The notes below the pieces were generated by a model. The model was not told the origin of the DNA. It was given only the letters and a program-made list of their open reading frames with translations, and did no database searches. The translations under genes and the position numbers were made by a program. Positions 9,240-17,503 of a stretch of DNA of 23,657 bases are shown here, in pieces. Origin of the DNA: Limiplasma sp964416065 (GTDB lineage: Bacteria; Bacillota; Clostridia; Christensenellales; Aristaeellaceae); NCBI GenBank assembly GCA_964416065.1, contig CAYQCL010000033.1, positions 1 through 23,657 of the forward strand. The letters are read 5' to 3'. Positions within the stretch are counted from its first letter, which is position 1; each line of letters starts with the position of its first letter.

Positions 9240-10480
9240 TCCGGCACACGCCGCGGCTGAGCGGCGAGGCGGAGGTGAGCACGGCCAAGAACGCCGTGCT
9301 ACCCATTCTGGCAGCGGGGCTGCTTTCGGAGGATCCGCTCATTGTCAAGCAGGTGCCGCGCATCACCGATGTCGACACGCTTTTGCAGATCCTTCGCGAC
9401 TGTGGGGCGGAGGTCAGCCGGAATGGCGCGGACGTATCGGTTTGCGCCATGCAGCCCCAGAGCCCGCGCCATGAGGAGAACATGCGAAAGCTGCGAGCGA
9501 GCATCCTCATTTTGGGGCCGATTTTGGCGCGGACGGGCAGCGCGTGCGTGGGTCTGCCGGGAGGCTGCGCCATCGGGCAGCGGCCCATCGACCTTCATCT
9601 CAAGGGCTTTCAGGCGTTGGGGGCGAGGATGCATCCCATGGGCGGGATGCGTCAGCTCAACGGCCGCCTCACCGGAACGCGCGTCTACCTCGACCTGCCC
9701 AGCGTGGGCGCGACGGAAAACCTGATGATGGCCGCAACCCTTGCCCAGGGACTGACGACGCTTGAAAACGCGGCCAAGGAGCCGGAAATCGTCGATCTTG
9801 CGAACTGCCTGAATCAAATGGGCGCGCGCATCACCGGCGCAGGCACGGGTACGGTGAACATCCTGGGCGTGGAGCGACTGCATGGCGTAGTCTACCATCC
9901 CATTCCGGACCGAGTGGAGGCGGGCACGCTGCTCTGCGCTGCCGCCATCACCGAGGGAAGCGTGCTGATTCGCAGCGCGTGCGCCGAGCATCTGCGCTCG
10001 CTTCTTTTTAAGCTGGGCGAGACCGGCGTGGGAATCAGGGAAACACCGGCAGGCATCCGTCTGAGCGGGAGCGCCGTCGCGCCGTTTGAGCTTCGTACCT
10101 TAGCTTACCCAGGCTTTCCAACGGACATGCAGGCGCCCATGACCGTGGTCGCGCTGCGCTGTCACGGCACGAGCATGATCAACGAAACGGTCTTTGAGAA
10201 CCGCTTCATGCACGTAACGGAGCTCAACCGCCTCGGCGCGCGCATTCGGGTGGAAAACAACGTGGCGCTGGTGGAGGGCGGAGCGCCGCTGGAGGGCGGA
10301 ATCGTCAAAAGCACCGATCTGCGCGCGGGCGCTGCGCTGATGCTGGCGGGCATGCTCGCCTCGGGCGAGACCATCCTGCAAGATCCCGCCGGACATATCG
10401 AACGGGGCTACCAGGATCTTCCTCAAAAGCTGCGTGACCTTGGCGGAGAGATCGAGAGAATCGAAGATCAGGTCTTTTAA
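9224..10480 (+). CDS. murA: UDP-N-acetylglucosamine 1-carboxyvinyltransferase
   Basis: 418-aa enzyme that transfers enolpyruvate from PEP to UDP-GlcNAc, the first committed step of peptidoglycan synthesis and the target of fosfomycin. The catalytic loop LPGGCAIGQRP contains C115 and R120, K22 sits in STAKNAVLP, and D301 in GFPTDMQAP is the catalytic aspartate; these positions agree with the E. coli numbering within a few residues. C115 rather than Asp predicts fosfomycin sensitivity at the target. The start is GTG 9224, with GGGGTGAT at 9210-9217. A 25-codon ORF overlaps the start. Bacillota often carry two murA paralogues; which one this is cannot be told here. Confidence 0.96.
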   Translation: MATYLIRHTPRLSGEAEVSTAKNAVLPILAAGLLSEDPLIVKQVPRITDVDTLLQILRDCGAEVSRNGADVSVCAMQPQSPRHEENMRKLRASILILGPILARTGSACVGLPGGCAIGQRPIDLHLKGFQALGARMHPMGGMRQLNGRLTGTRVYLDLPSVGATENLMMAATLAQGLTTLENAAKEPEIVDLANCLNQMGARITGAGTGTVNILGVERLHGVVYHPIPDRVEAGTLLCAAAITEGSVLIRSACAEHLRSLLFKLGETGVGIRETPAGIRLSGSAVAPFELRTLAYPGFPTDMQAPMTVVALRCHGTSMINETVFENRFMHVTELNRLGARIRVENNVALVEGGAPLEGGIVKSTDLRAGAALMLAGMLASGETILQDPAGHIERGYQDLPQKLRDLGGEIERIEDQVF

Positions 10481-10524
10481 GGCATTTATGGCCGACATGA
10501 AAGACAAATCCCCTTGGGAGGTTT

Positions 10525-10598
10525 GGAGGACCGCAGCCCTCCGAACAATCATCCGAACCCAGCGACATGTGCGGTGGGTTCGGAAGCCTTGTCGGCTT
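10525..10598 (+). other. Three tandem stem-loops downstream of murA
   Basis: Three hairpins follow each other: GGAGG (10525-10529) with CCTCC (10538-10542); a perfect nine-pair CCGAACCCA (10553-10561) with TGGGTTCGG (10575-10583); and AAGCC (10584-10588) with GGCTT (10594-10598). They run directly into the murA terminator. They could be a structured 3' end or a small RNA. I do not recognise an Rfam class. Confidence 0.45.
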
Positions 10599-10599
10599 G

Positions 10600-10650
10600 A
10601 ACCGCCCCTCGAAAGGAAACCCGATCGGTTCCTTCTGAGGGGCGGTTTTT
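10600..10650 (+). terminator. Intrinsic terminator after murA
   Basis: AACCGCCCCTC (10600-10610) pairs perfectly with GAGGGGCGGTT (10637-10647), with an inner stem AAGG/CCTT-type extending the hairpin. The T run is short (10646-10650). Confidence 0.75.
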
Positions 10651-10702
10651 GGCATGCTTCCTTAGGCTGTTTTGCGGCGCGCCCTTTAGCGGCCTCCTGC
10701 GC

Positions 10703-10930
10703 TCATCCCTGCCGCGCCCTTCCTCTGGGATAGGGATGCGGCTCATCCGTCAGACCGAGAATATAATCCGTGGACGTATCAAAATAGACCGCCAGCTTTA
10801 TTAAAATATCAAGAGGCGGCTGGCGCTGCCCGTTTTCGTATTGGGAGTATGTGTTCTGGCGGATGTGCAGATAATCCGCCAGCGTCTGCTGCGTTAGATC
10901 GTGATCCTCGCGAAGAGCCCGTAACCGCAT
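10703..10930 (-). CDS. Small XRE-family (Cro/CI-type) HTH regulator
   Basis: 75-aa DNA-binding protein made almost only of a HTH_3 domain: LTQQTLADYLHIRQNTYSQYENG (about residues 12-34) is the helix-turn-helix, followed by QPPLDILIKLAVYFDTSTDYILGL, the classic end of this domain. A short Pro/Arg-rich tail follows. No ligand or peptidase domain is present. GGGGTGA precedes ATG 10930. It is divergent from the membrane protein gene at 11028, and the shared 97-base gap holds two inverted repeats, so the likely role is repression of its neighbour and itself. That regulatory link is inference. Confidence 0.92.
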   Translation of the reverse strand: MRLRALREDHDLTQQTLADYLHIRQNTYSQYENGQRQPPLDILIKLAVYFDTSTDYILGLTDEPHPYPRGRARQG

Positions 10931-10966
10931 GCGCTCACCCCTGTCAAAAGTATATATATCGCATAA

Positions 10967-11006
10967 TGAGATGTTGACTCATATCTCAAATTGTGATATT
11001 ATTTGA
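10967..11006 (+). promoter_or_regulatory. Promoter and candidate XRE operators
   Basis: TTGACT (10974-10979) and TATTAT (10997-11002) with 17-base spacing drive the membrane protein gene. Two inverted repeats overlap it: TGAGAT-N10-ATCTCA (10967-10988) spans the -35, and TCAAAT-N9-ATTTGA (10986-11006) spans the -10. This placement suits repression by the divergent XRE protein. The xre promoter itself is not resolved. Confidence 0.65.
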
Positions 11007-11027
11007 CGGAAAACGGGAGGGATGCGG

Positions 11028-11621
11028 ATGAGCCTGAGGAAACGGACGGGAGGCCCCTGGCGCGCGGCGCTTCCGCCCGCCGCGCTCTCCTTTTTCTTTT
11101 ACTGCTATACCGTCCGGAACGCCGCCTCCCCAAACCAACTTGTCCTTGAGGGCGCGCTGCTGCTGTCGGCGCTGATCTCGGCTGTCCTTAGCTTTGCCTT
11201 TTTTCGGAGACATCAGACGGCCTCCCGCCTTTGCGCGGCCCTTTATCTGGCCGTTCAAACCGCGCGAAACGGGCGCGCGGCCTCCGCGCTATGGGGAACG
11301 CCCGCGCCCTGGCCCTATTCGGATTTTATCGCGCTGAAGGCCCTATTGATTTTTGTGGCCTTGGGCGTTTTCCTTTGGACGATCTGCCAAAAACGGATCG
11401 AATGGATCCTCCTGGGGATGGCCTGCGTGGGAGCGGGCCTTACCCTGGGGATGATGATCAAAAGCTTTAGTTGGCTGCGGTTCACCCCTGCCTGCCAATT
11501 CTTTGAATTTCTCGTGCCCGCCTCGGGCCTTCTGTGGAAAAGCTGGCATGAAGCGGGTGAGCGCGGGGAGGAGGGAAAGACGGAAAAAGGAGGCAGAGCG
11601 GACGGGGCAGATTGTCGATAA
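11028..11621 (+). CDS. Hypothetical multi-pass membrane protein
   Basis: 197-aa protein of unknown function with roughly five hydrophobic stretches (about residues 14-30, 40-60, 100-120, 126-146 and 155-172) and a charged, probably cytosolic tail rich in Glu, Lys and Gly. I chose ATG 11028 because GGGAGG at 11015-11020 is seven bases away; from ATG 11022 it would be only one base. A strong promoter lies directly upstream, overlapped by inverted repeats, and a divergent XRE regulator faces it, so expression is probably switched. The stop codon falls within the left arm of a long inverted repeat. No recognised family. Confidence 0.8.
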   Translation: MSLRKRTGGPWRAALPPAALSFFFYCYTVRNAASPNQLVLEGALLLSALISAVLSFAFFRRHQTASRLCAALYLAVQTARNGRAASALWGTPAPWPYSDFIALKALLIFVALGVFLWTICQKRIEWILLGMACVGAGLTLGMMIKSFSWLRFTPACQFFEFLVPASGLLWKSWHEAGERGEEGKTEKGGRADGADCR

Positions 11622-11694
11622 AACCCCTATTTTCGCAACGAGCCGGTCGGAGGGACTCGTGTCGGGCCCCTCCGACCGACTCGGACTATCGACA
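11613..11694 (+). repeat. Nested long inverted repeat
   Basis: The outer arms TGTCGATA (11613-11620) and TATCGACA (11687-11694) are perfect complements, and inside them CGGTCGGAGGG (11644-11654) pairs perfectly with CCCTCCGACCG (11668-11678) around a 13-base loop. The left outer arm overlaps the stop codon of the membrane protein gene. It has no T run, so it is not itself a terminator. Confidence 0.7.
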
Positions 11695-11715
11695 CCCCCA
11701 ATATGCACAAAAAAT

Positions 11716-11750
11716 CCGCTTCCAAGCAACGCTTGAGAGCGGTTTTTTTT
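11716..11750 (+). terminator. Intrinsic terminator of membrane protein gene
   Basis: CCGCT (11716-11720) and CAAGC (11723-11727) pair with GCTTG (11731-11735) and AGCGG (11738-11742) around a three-base loop, with a two-base internal bulge on each side, followed by eight T. Confidence 0.9.
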
Positions 11751-11777
11751 GACACCCTTTTTTGCTTTACGTCTTGC

Positions 11778-11824
11778 TTGACATCCCTTTCTCCGACATA
11801 GTACAATAAGATGTTGTACTATGT
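11778..11824 (+). promoter_or_regulatory. prfC promoter with perfect 11-bp inverted-repeat operator
   Basis: TTGACA (11778-11783) and TACAAT (11802-11807) are 18 bases apart. ACATAGTACAA (11796-11806) and TTGTACTATGT (11814-11824) are perfect inverted repeats with a seven-base centre, covering the -10 and the expected transcription start near 11814. The position fits a dimeric repressor. The cognate regulator is not identifiable from this window; the GntR protein at 16767 is one candidate. Confidence 0.75.
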
Positions 11825-11859
11825 ATTAACCCAAGCGAGGAAGAGAGGCTTTTACCCGC

Positions 11860-13476
11860 ATGAGCGAAACAACCCTGAGTCCGGAGGCGCTTGCCCAGAT
11901 TCAAAAGCGCCGCACCTTTGCTATCATCAGCCATCCCGACGCGGGCAAGACGACGCTGACCGAAAAACTGCTTTTGTACGGCGGCGCGATCCGCCAGGCG
12001 GGCAGCGTCAAGGCGCGCAAGGCCGAGCGCCATGCCACCAGCGACTGGATGGAGATCGAAAAGCAGCGCGGCATCTCCGTGACCTCCAGCGCCATGCAGT
12101 TTGAGTTCGGCGGCTGCCGCATCAACATTCTGGACACGCCGGGCCACCAGGATTTCAGCGAGGACACCTATCGTGTACTGGTCGCCGCAGACGCAGCGGT
12201 TATGCTCATCGACGCGGCGAAGGGCGTCGAGGCGCAGACCATTAAGCTCTTCAAGGTCTGCCGCATGCGCAATATCCCCATATTCACCTTTGTCAACAAG
12301 ATGGACCGCGCGTCCAAGGATCCCTTTTCGCTGATGGAGGAGCTGGAGCAGGTGCTCGGCATCCGCTCCTGCCCGATGAACTGGCCTATCGGCGTGGACG
12401 GCGATTTCCAGGGCGTCTATCAAAGGAACACCGGCAACATCCTGCTGTATTCCGGGGGAAACCACGGCATGAGCATGGCCGACCAGCTTTCGGTCAGGCT
12501 GGACAGCCCCGAGGCGGAGGAGGCGCTGGAGAAGCATTACCTCGCCCGGCTGAGGGACGAGATCGAGCTTCTGGACGAGGCGGGCGATCCGTTCGACAAG
12601 GACGCGGTGCTCTCCGGCAGGCTTACGCCCCTGTTCTTTGGCTCCGCCGTGACCAATTTCGGCGTCGAACCGTTTTTGGAGGCGTTTTTGTCCATTACCC
12701 CGCCGCCCTTAAGCCGCATGGCCGATATCGGGGAGATCACGCCCACCGAGCCGTACTTCTCCGGCTTTATTTTCAAAATTCAGGCCAATATGAACCCCGC
12801 TCACCGCGACAGGCTCGCGTTTGTGCGCGTGGTCAGCGGCGAGTTCACCAAGGGCATGACGGTCTATCACTCGGGAACGGATAAGCAGCTTCAGCTCAAG
12901 CAGCCCCAGCAATTCATGGCCGACGAGCGCGAGGCGGTCGAAAACGCCTACGCGGGCGATATCATCGGCCTGTTCGACCCCGGATTCTTCCATCTGGGCG
13001 ATACGCTGTCCTCCGGCCCCAAGCTGCACTTCTCCTCTATTCCCGTCTTCGCACCCGAGCATTTCGCGCGCGTGCGTCCTGAGGACAGCATGAAGCGCAA
13101 GCAATTTTTAAAGGGAATACTGCAATTGGCCGAGGAGGGCGCGATCCAGACCTTCCGCCGCACCGAGACGGGCCGCGAGGAATTTTTGGTCGGCGTCGTG
13201 GGCGTTTTGCAGTTTGAGGTGCTGGAGCACCGGCTCAGAACCGAGTATGGCGTCACGATGCTCATGGACCGCATGCCCTTCCGCTTTGTCCGCTGGGTGA
13301 CCAAGAGCCCGGTGGAGGTCGAAAAGCTCAAGCTCACCTCCACCTCGGGCCGCGCCTTTGACGCGGAGGAGCGCGAGGTGCTCCTGTTTGAAAACGAATG
13401 GTCGATCCGTTTAGCCATGGAAAACAATGAGGGGCTTGAGCTGGCCGAAACGGCCTCCCGCGCCCGCTACGAATAA
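11860..13476 (+). CDS. prfC: Peptide chain release factor 3
   Basis: 538-aa translational GTPase that removes RF1 or RF2 from the ribosome after peptide release. The G domain shows the P-loop SHPDAGKT (24-31), DTPGHQDF (92-99) and NKMD (146-149), and the segment RHATSDWMEIEKQRGISVTS (58-77) is diagnostic for RF3 over EF-G and TetM. Length is in the family range (about 525-540). The nearest ribosome binding site is GAGAGG at 11843-11848, with an 11-base spacing. It is followed 27 bases later by typA, another translational GTPase. The promoter carries an 11-bp inverted-repeat operator, which is unusual for a factor thought of as constitutive. Confidence 0.97.
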   Translation: MSETTLSPEALAQIQKRRTFAIISHPDAGKTTLTEKLLLYGGAIRQAGSVKARKAERHATSDWMEIEKQRGISVTSSAMQFEFGGCRINILDTPGHQDFSEDTYRVLVAADAAVMLIDAAKGVEAQTIKLFKVCRMRNIPIFTFVNKMDRASKDPFSLMEELEQVLGIRSCPMNWPIGVDGDFQGVYQRNTGNILLYSGGNHGMSMADQLSVRLDSPEAEEALEKHYLARLRDEIELLDEAGDPFDKDAVLSGRLTPLFFGSAVTNFGVEPFLEAFLSITPPPLSRMADIGEITPTEPYFSGFIFKIQANMNPAHRDRLAFVRVVSGEFTKGMTVYHSGTDKQLQLKQPQQFMADEREAVENAYAGDIIGLFDPGFFHLGDTLSSGPKLHFSSIPVFAPEHFARVRPEDSMKRKQFLKGILQLAEEGAIQTFRRTETGREEFLVGVVGVLQFEVLEHRLRTEYGVTMLMDRMPFRFVRWVTKSPVEVEKLKLTSTSGRAFDAEEREVLLFENEWSIRLAMENNEGLELAETASRARYE

Positions 13477-13503
13477 CGCTATCGAAAGAAGGAATCCTGT
13501 TTT

Positions 13504-15327
13504 ATGGTTCGCAACGATATCCGCAACATCGCTATCATCGCGCACGTCGATCACGGCAAGACGACTCTGGTGGACGAAATGCTCAAGCAGGGCGGCGTGT
13601 TCCGCGAAAATCAGCAGGTGGCCGAGCGCGTCATGGACTCGGGCGACATCGAGCGCGAGCGCGGCATCACGATTCTGGCCAAGAACACCGCCGTGCATTA
13701 TCAATCCACCAAGATCAACATTGTCGATACCCCGGGCCACGCCGATTTCGGCGGCGAGGTGGAGCGCGTTTTGAAGATGGTGGACGGCGTTCTGCTCCTG
13801 GTGGACAGCTTTGAGGGCCCGATGCCGCAGACGCGCTTCGTCCTCAAAAAGGCGCTGTCCCTCAAGCTGCCGGTTATTGTGGTCATCAACAAGATCGACC
13901 GTCCCGACGCCCGCTGCGAGGAGGTCGTGGACGAGGTAATCGACCTGTTTATTGAGCTGGGCGCCGACGAGACGGCGCTGGATCGCCCCATCGTGTATGC
14001 CAGCGCGCGCCATGGCACCGCCACGCTCGATCTGGCCGAGGAGGGCAAGGATCTGCGCCCGCTGTTTGACACCATTCTCGAGTACATCCCCGCGCCCGAG
14101 GGCGACATGGAGGGCCCCGCGCAGGTGCTGATCTCCACCATCGATTACAACGATTACGTGGGCCGCATCGGCATCGGCCGCATCAGCCGCGGCACGCTGT
14201 GCGAGGGCATGACCGTCATCAAGACCAACTATGATACCAAGACGACCTCCCAGCCCCTGCGCCTGACGAGCCTGTACACCTTTGACGGCCTGAAGCGCGT
14301 CTCCGCCAAGGAGGCCTCCATGGGCGACATCGTCGCCATGAGCGGCATCGAGGACATCGGCATCGGCGATACGGTCTGCGCGCCCGAGGCTGTCGAGGCA
14401 CTGCCCTTCGTCTCCATCACCGAGCCGACCGTCACCATGACCTTCTCCGTCAACAACAGCCCCTTCGCCGGCCGTGAGGGCGAGTATGTCACCAGCCGTC
14501 ATCTGCGGGCGCGTCTGATGCGCGAACTGCAGACCGACGTGAGCCTGCGTGTCAACGAGACCGACAGCCCCGACGCCTTCGAGGTGCGCGGCCGCGGCGA
14601 ATTGCATCTCTCGATCCTGATCGAGAACATGCGCCGCCAGGGCTATGAGTTTCAAGTCTCCAAGCCCCAGGTGCTCTATAAAGAGGTGGACGGCAAGCTG
14701 TGCGAGCCCATCGAGCGCATGGTAGCCGACGTGCCCCAGGCATACGCGGGCGCGGTCATCGAGAAGATCGGCCGCCGACGCGGCGTGCTGGAGAGCATGC
14801 ATGGGATCGATCGCGTGCGTCTGGAATTCCTCGTCCCCTCGCGCGGCCTGTTCGGCTACCGGAGCGAGTTTTTGACGGACACGCGCGGCGAGGGCGTCAT
14901 GTCCAGCGTCTTTGAGCGCTATGAGCCCGTTAAGGGCGATATCCCGCATCGCAGCATGGGCGCGCTGGTCTGCTTCGAGGATGGCGAGTCCAGCAGCTAC
15001 GGCCTGTTCTATGCCCAGGAGCGCGGCACGCTCTTCATCGGCGCGCAGACGCCCGTGTACAAGGGCATGATCTGCGGGCAGAACGCCCGTCCGGACGACC
15101 TAGTCGTCAACGTCTGCAAGCAGAAGCATGTCACCAATATGCGCAATGCGTCCGCCAGCGAGGATAGCCTCCGGCTGGTCAGCGTGCATCCGCTGACGCT
15201 GGAGGAATGCCTCGAATTTATCGACGACGACGAGCTTCTGGAAATCACGCCCAAGTCCCTTCGCATGCGCAAGCGCGTGCTCTCGCACGAGGAGCGCGCC
15301 AGGGCCGCGCACAGGGCGAAGCAGTAA
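13504..15327 (+). CDS. typA: Translational GTPase TypA/BipA
   Basis: 607-aa ribosome-associated GTPase involved in 50S subunit assembly and growth under stress or cold. The G domain has AHVDHGKT (13-20), DTPGHADFGGE (75-85) and NKIDRPDA (129-136). The C-terminal domain typical of BipA is present, including S-R-G-L-F-G-Y-R-S-E-F and the RKRVLSHEERARAA-like end. AAGGAA about ten bases upstream supports ATG 13504. The gene starts 27 bases after prfC and is almost certainly co-transcribed with it. About 62 bases separate it from the next gene, without a clear terminator. Confidence 0.97.
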   Translation: MVRNDIRNIAIIAHVDHGKTTLVDEMLKQGGVFRENQQVAERVMDSGDIERERGITILAKNTAVHYQSTKINIVDTPGHADFGGEVERVLKMVDGVLLLVDSFEGPMPQTRFVLKKALSLKLPVIVVINKIDRPDARCEEVVDEVIDLFIELGADETALDRPIVYASARHGTATLDLAEEGKDLRPLFDTILEYIPAPEGDMEGPAQVLISTIDYNDYVGRIGIGRISRGTLCEGMTVIKTNYDTKTTSQPLRLTSLYTFDGLKRVSAKEASMGDIVAMSGIEDIGIGDTVCAPEAVEALPFVSITEPTVTMTFSVNNSPFAGREGEYVTSRHLRARLMRELQTDVSLRVNETDSPDAFEVRGRGELHLSILIENMRRQGYEFQVSKPQVLYKEVDGKLCEPIERMVADVPQAYAGAVIEKIGRRRGVLESMHGIDRVRLEFLVPSRGLFGYRSEFLTDTRGEGVMSSVFERYEPVKGDIPHRSMGALVCFEDGESSSYGLFYAQERGTLFIGAQTPVYKGMICGQNARPDDLVVNVCKQKHVTNMRNASASEDSLRLVSVHPLTLEECLEFIDDDELLEITPKSLRMRKRVLSHEERARAAHRAKQ

Positions 15328-15389
15328 GCCGTTTTGAGAGCCCGCGCGAGGCCCTTTCCTCCCCGCCCCCCTGAAAGGAGTGCTTTTCA

Positions 15390-16757
15390 ATGATCCGTAC
15401 CCGTCTGATTGCGCTGGCGCTGTGTCTCTGCCTTCTGCCCGTGTACGCGCTGGCCGACACCAACGACGGCACCCCCGTTACCCGCTCCGACTTTACCCTG
15501 ACCTTTTCCGTCAGCCCCGAAAACTGCCCCGAGTCCGGCGAGCACCATTATGAGGACTGGAAAACCTATCTGAACAAAATCGCGCTCAAGGGCGTGATGG
15601 ATACCCAAAGCTTCTTAAGCCCGTATAGCCGCGTCTATCTGAACGGCGGTGTCTATCTGAACGATGGCAACGCTGTGCCCTTTGAGTACGACGGCTATTA
15701 CAGCTTCCGCTACCTGCGCTCCGAGGCGCTGGGCGGCGCGAGCGTCCATTTCCAGATGTTCAACTTCTTTCAGTTCATGCTCAAGGGGTATTATTTCCTC
15801 GGCCTGCCCACGCAGCTTCTCGCCCTGCCGCTCTATCCCGAGGCCACCACGGCGCTTCTTCAGAGCTATGGCGACCCGATCCGCGAGACCTTCCTGGGCG
15901 AGGGAGACCGCACGGTGAGCTATGACGCGCTTTACGCGTTGTGCGAGGAGCTGGAGCGGCTCGCGCAGGACGATCCCAACAACGCGATCTATTTCTATCT
16001 TTCCAGCCTGCTTGTCATGTTTGAGGCGCAGGACGCCGCGCAGGAGCGCCTTTGCGATATGACCGGCTGGCTTGAGTATCTCGATCCCCAGCATCAGGGC
16101 ATGACCGTCACCCAGACCGATGGCGGCGAGCGCTACGAGCTGGGCGGCACAACCTTGCTTGAAACGGACGAAAGCGGCTTCACGCTCCATTTGCCGGACA
16201 GCGAGGGCTACGCGCTGGATGTGCGCTACGCGCTCAGCGATGGCGCGCTCTCCTGCGAGGCCGCGATTCTGCTTGAGGACGAGACGAGGCTGGACGTTCA
16301 TGTGGACATGGACGGTCTTGTGGAGGACGCGCTGAGCGCGGAGGGCACGGCGTCGGTCGCGGTCAGCGGGACGGCGCTTGAGGAGCTCGAGGCCGAGCCG
16401 ATCGACCAGCGCTTCGTCTACCGCTATGGACGCGACGCCCAGGCTCTTCCCTATGACATGACGCTGGAGGTGGGCTGGCTGCACCCCGAGACCGGACGCG
16501 AGGCGCTGACGATGCGCTACGCCGCCGTCATGGAGGAGCTGCCCGCCGAGGCAATTTTCGATCGCGAGTACGACGATCAGAACGACTTCTTCAGCCTCAA
16601 CGAGAGCTCCATGGAGGAATATAAGGAGCGCTTCACCTCCACGATCGCAATGTCCTTCCTGCCCTTCATGCTGGAAATGCCAGCGGGCGTGCTCAACGAC
16701 CTGCTCGACGTCCTGACCGAGACCGGCCTGCTCGATTTCCTCGGCATTGAATACTGA
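15390..16757 (+). CDS. Secreted hypothetical protein
   Basis: 455-aa protein with a classical signal peptide: MIRTR, then LIALALCLCLLPVYALA and a probable signal peptidase I cut after ALA at residue 22. No lipobox and no further transmembrane helix, so it is likely exported and free or wall-associated. The mature part is acidic, with a beta-rich middle (about residues 240-380: repeated short strands ending in acidic turns) and a hydrophobic, amphipathic C-terminus near 425-455. I recognise no enzyme motif. AAAGGAG at 15374-15380 sets the start. The GntR gene follows 9 bases after the stop, so this protein may be part of what that regulator controls. Confidence 0.85.
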   Translation: MIRTRLIALALCLCLLPVYALADTNDGTPVTRSDFTLTFSVSPENCPESGEHHYEDWKTYLNKIALKGVMDTQSFLSPYSRVYLNGGVYLNDGNAVPFEYDGYYSFRYLRSEALGGASVHFQMFNFFQFMLKGYYFLGLPTQLLALPLYPEATTALLQSYGDPIRETFLGEGDRTVSYDALYALCEELERLAQDDPNNAIYFYLSSLLVMFEAQDAAQERLCDMTGWLEYLDPQHQGMTVTQTDGGERYELGGTTLLETDESGFTLHLPDSEGYALDVRYALSDGALSCEAAILLEDETRLDVHVDMDGLVEDALSAEGTASVAVSGTALEELEAEPIDQRFVYRYGRDAQALPYDMTLEVGWLHPETGREALTMRYAAVMEELPAEAIFDREYDDQNDFFSLNESSMEEYKERFTSTIAMSFLPFMLEMPAGVLNDLLDVLTETGLLDFLGIEY

Positions 16758-16766
16758 TGAGGGGGT

Positions 16767-17489
16767 ATGAACGTGCAGAACAAGCCTCTGGAGAAAAAGA
16801 GCCAAAGCCCGCTCTATCAGCAGCTGATGACGCGGCTGAAAAACGACATCCTGGCGGGCGTCTACCCTCCGGGCGCGCGCATCCCCAGCGAGCAGCTTCT
16901 CTGCGACACCTATGGCGTGAGCCGCGTGACGGTCAGGAAGGCCATGCTCGATCTCGTTCAGGAGGGGCTGCTGGTGCGCCGTCAGGGCAAGGGCACCTTT
17001 GTCGCCGACGAGCGCATCCGGCGCGATCTGCACCAGATCACCAGCTTTTCCACCGCCTGCGCCCAGAAGGGTCATACGGCGGGCGCGAAGCTGATCAGCG
17101 CGCAGCTTGAGGAGGCGGGCAACGAGGACATTGAAAAGCTGGGCCTTCCGGCCATGAGCCGCGTCGTGGAGATCTGCCGTCTGCGGCTGTGTGACGGCGA
17201 GCCGGTGATGCTGGAGATCAACCGCTTTCCCGAGCGCTACGCCTTCCTGCTGGAGGAGGGCGGGGAGGGCTCGCTGTATGCCACGCTCAGGGGTCACGGC
17301 GTGATCCCGACGTCCGCCACGCACGATATTTCGCTGGGCCACGCCACGCCCATGGTCAGCAGGTATCTCAACACCGAGGTCGGCGACGCGCTGCTCCTCC
17401 TGGACGAAACCGTGCTCGATCAGCAGGGCGAGCCGTTGTATCTGGGCCGTCAATGGATTCTGGGCGACAAGTACACCTTCCGTATCTGA
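16767..17489 (+). CDS. GntR/HutC-subfamily transcriptional regulator
   Basis: 240-aa regulator. Residues about 14-80 form the GntR winged helix: SPLYQQLMTRLKNDILAG, then PSEQLLCDTYGVSRVTVRKA, then GLLVRRQGKGTFV. Residues about 95-238 form a UTRA ligand-binding domain ending in YLGRQWILGDKYTFRI, as in NagR/YvoA and TreR. Such proteins usually sense a sugar phosphate or similar metabolite and repress nearby operons; the ligand here is unknown. The start is uncertain: ATG 16767 lies only a few bases after GAGGGGG, while the in-frame GTG 16773 has a better seven-base spacing and would give 238 aa. It sits between the secreted protein and the NYN nuclease in a tightly packed run. Confidence 0.93.
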   Translation: MNVQNKPLEKKSQSPLYQQLMTRLKNDILAGVYPPGARIPSEQLLCDTYGVSRVTVRKAMLDLVQEGLLVRRQGKGTFVADERIRRDLHQITSFSTACAQKGHTAGAKLISAQLEEAGNEDIEKLGLPAMSRVVEICRLRLCDGEPVMLEINRFPERYAFLLEEGGEGSLYATLRGHGVIPTSATHDISLGHATPMVSRYLNTEVGDALLLLDETVLDQQGEPLYLGRQWILGDKYTFRI

Positions 17490-17503
17490 GAAAGGAAGAA
17501 GGC

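Noticed and set aside
10525..10650. Signal recognition particle RNA or a known riboswitch
   Set aside because: The conserved GGAAG/AGCAG-type apical motif of SRP RNA and known riboswitch cores are absent.
10434..10733. 99-aa frame after murA
   Set aside because: It overlaps murA, runs through the hairpins and terminator, and has no domain or ribosome binding site.
13411..14949. Long minus-strand open frame opposite typA, and similar ones opposite nadE (18477-20159) and the secreted protein/gntR (15615-17555)
   Set aside because: Composition-driven antisense frames over clearly conserved genes; no independent signals.
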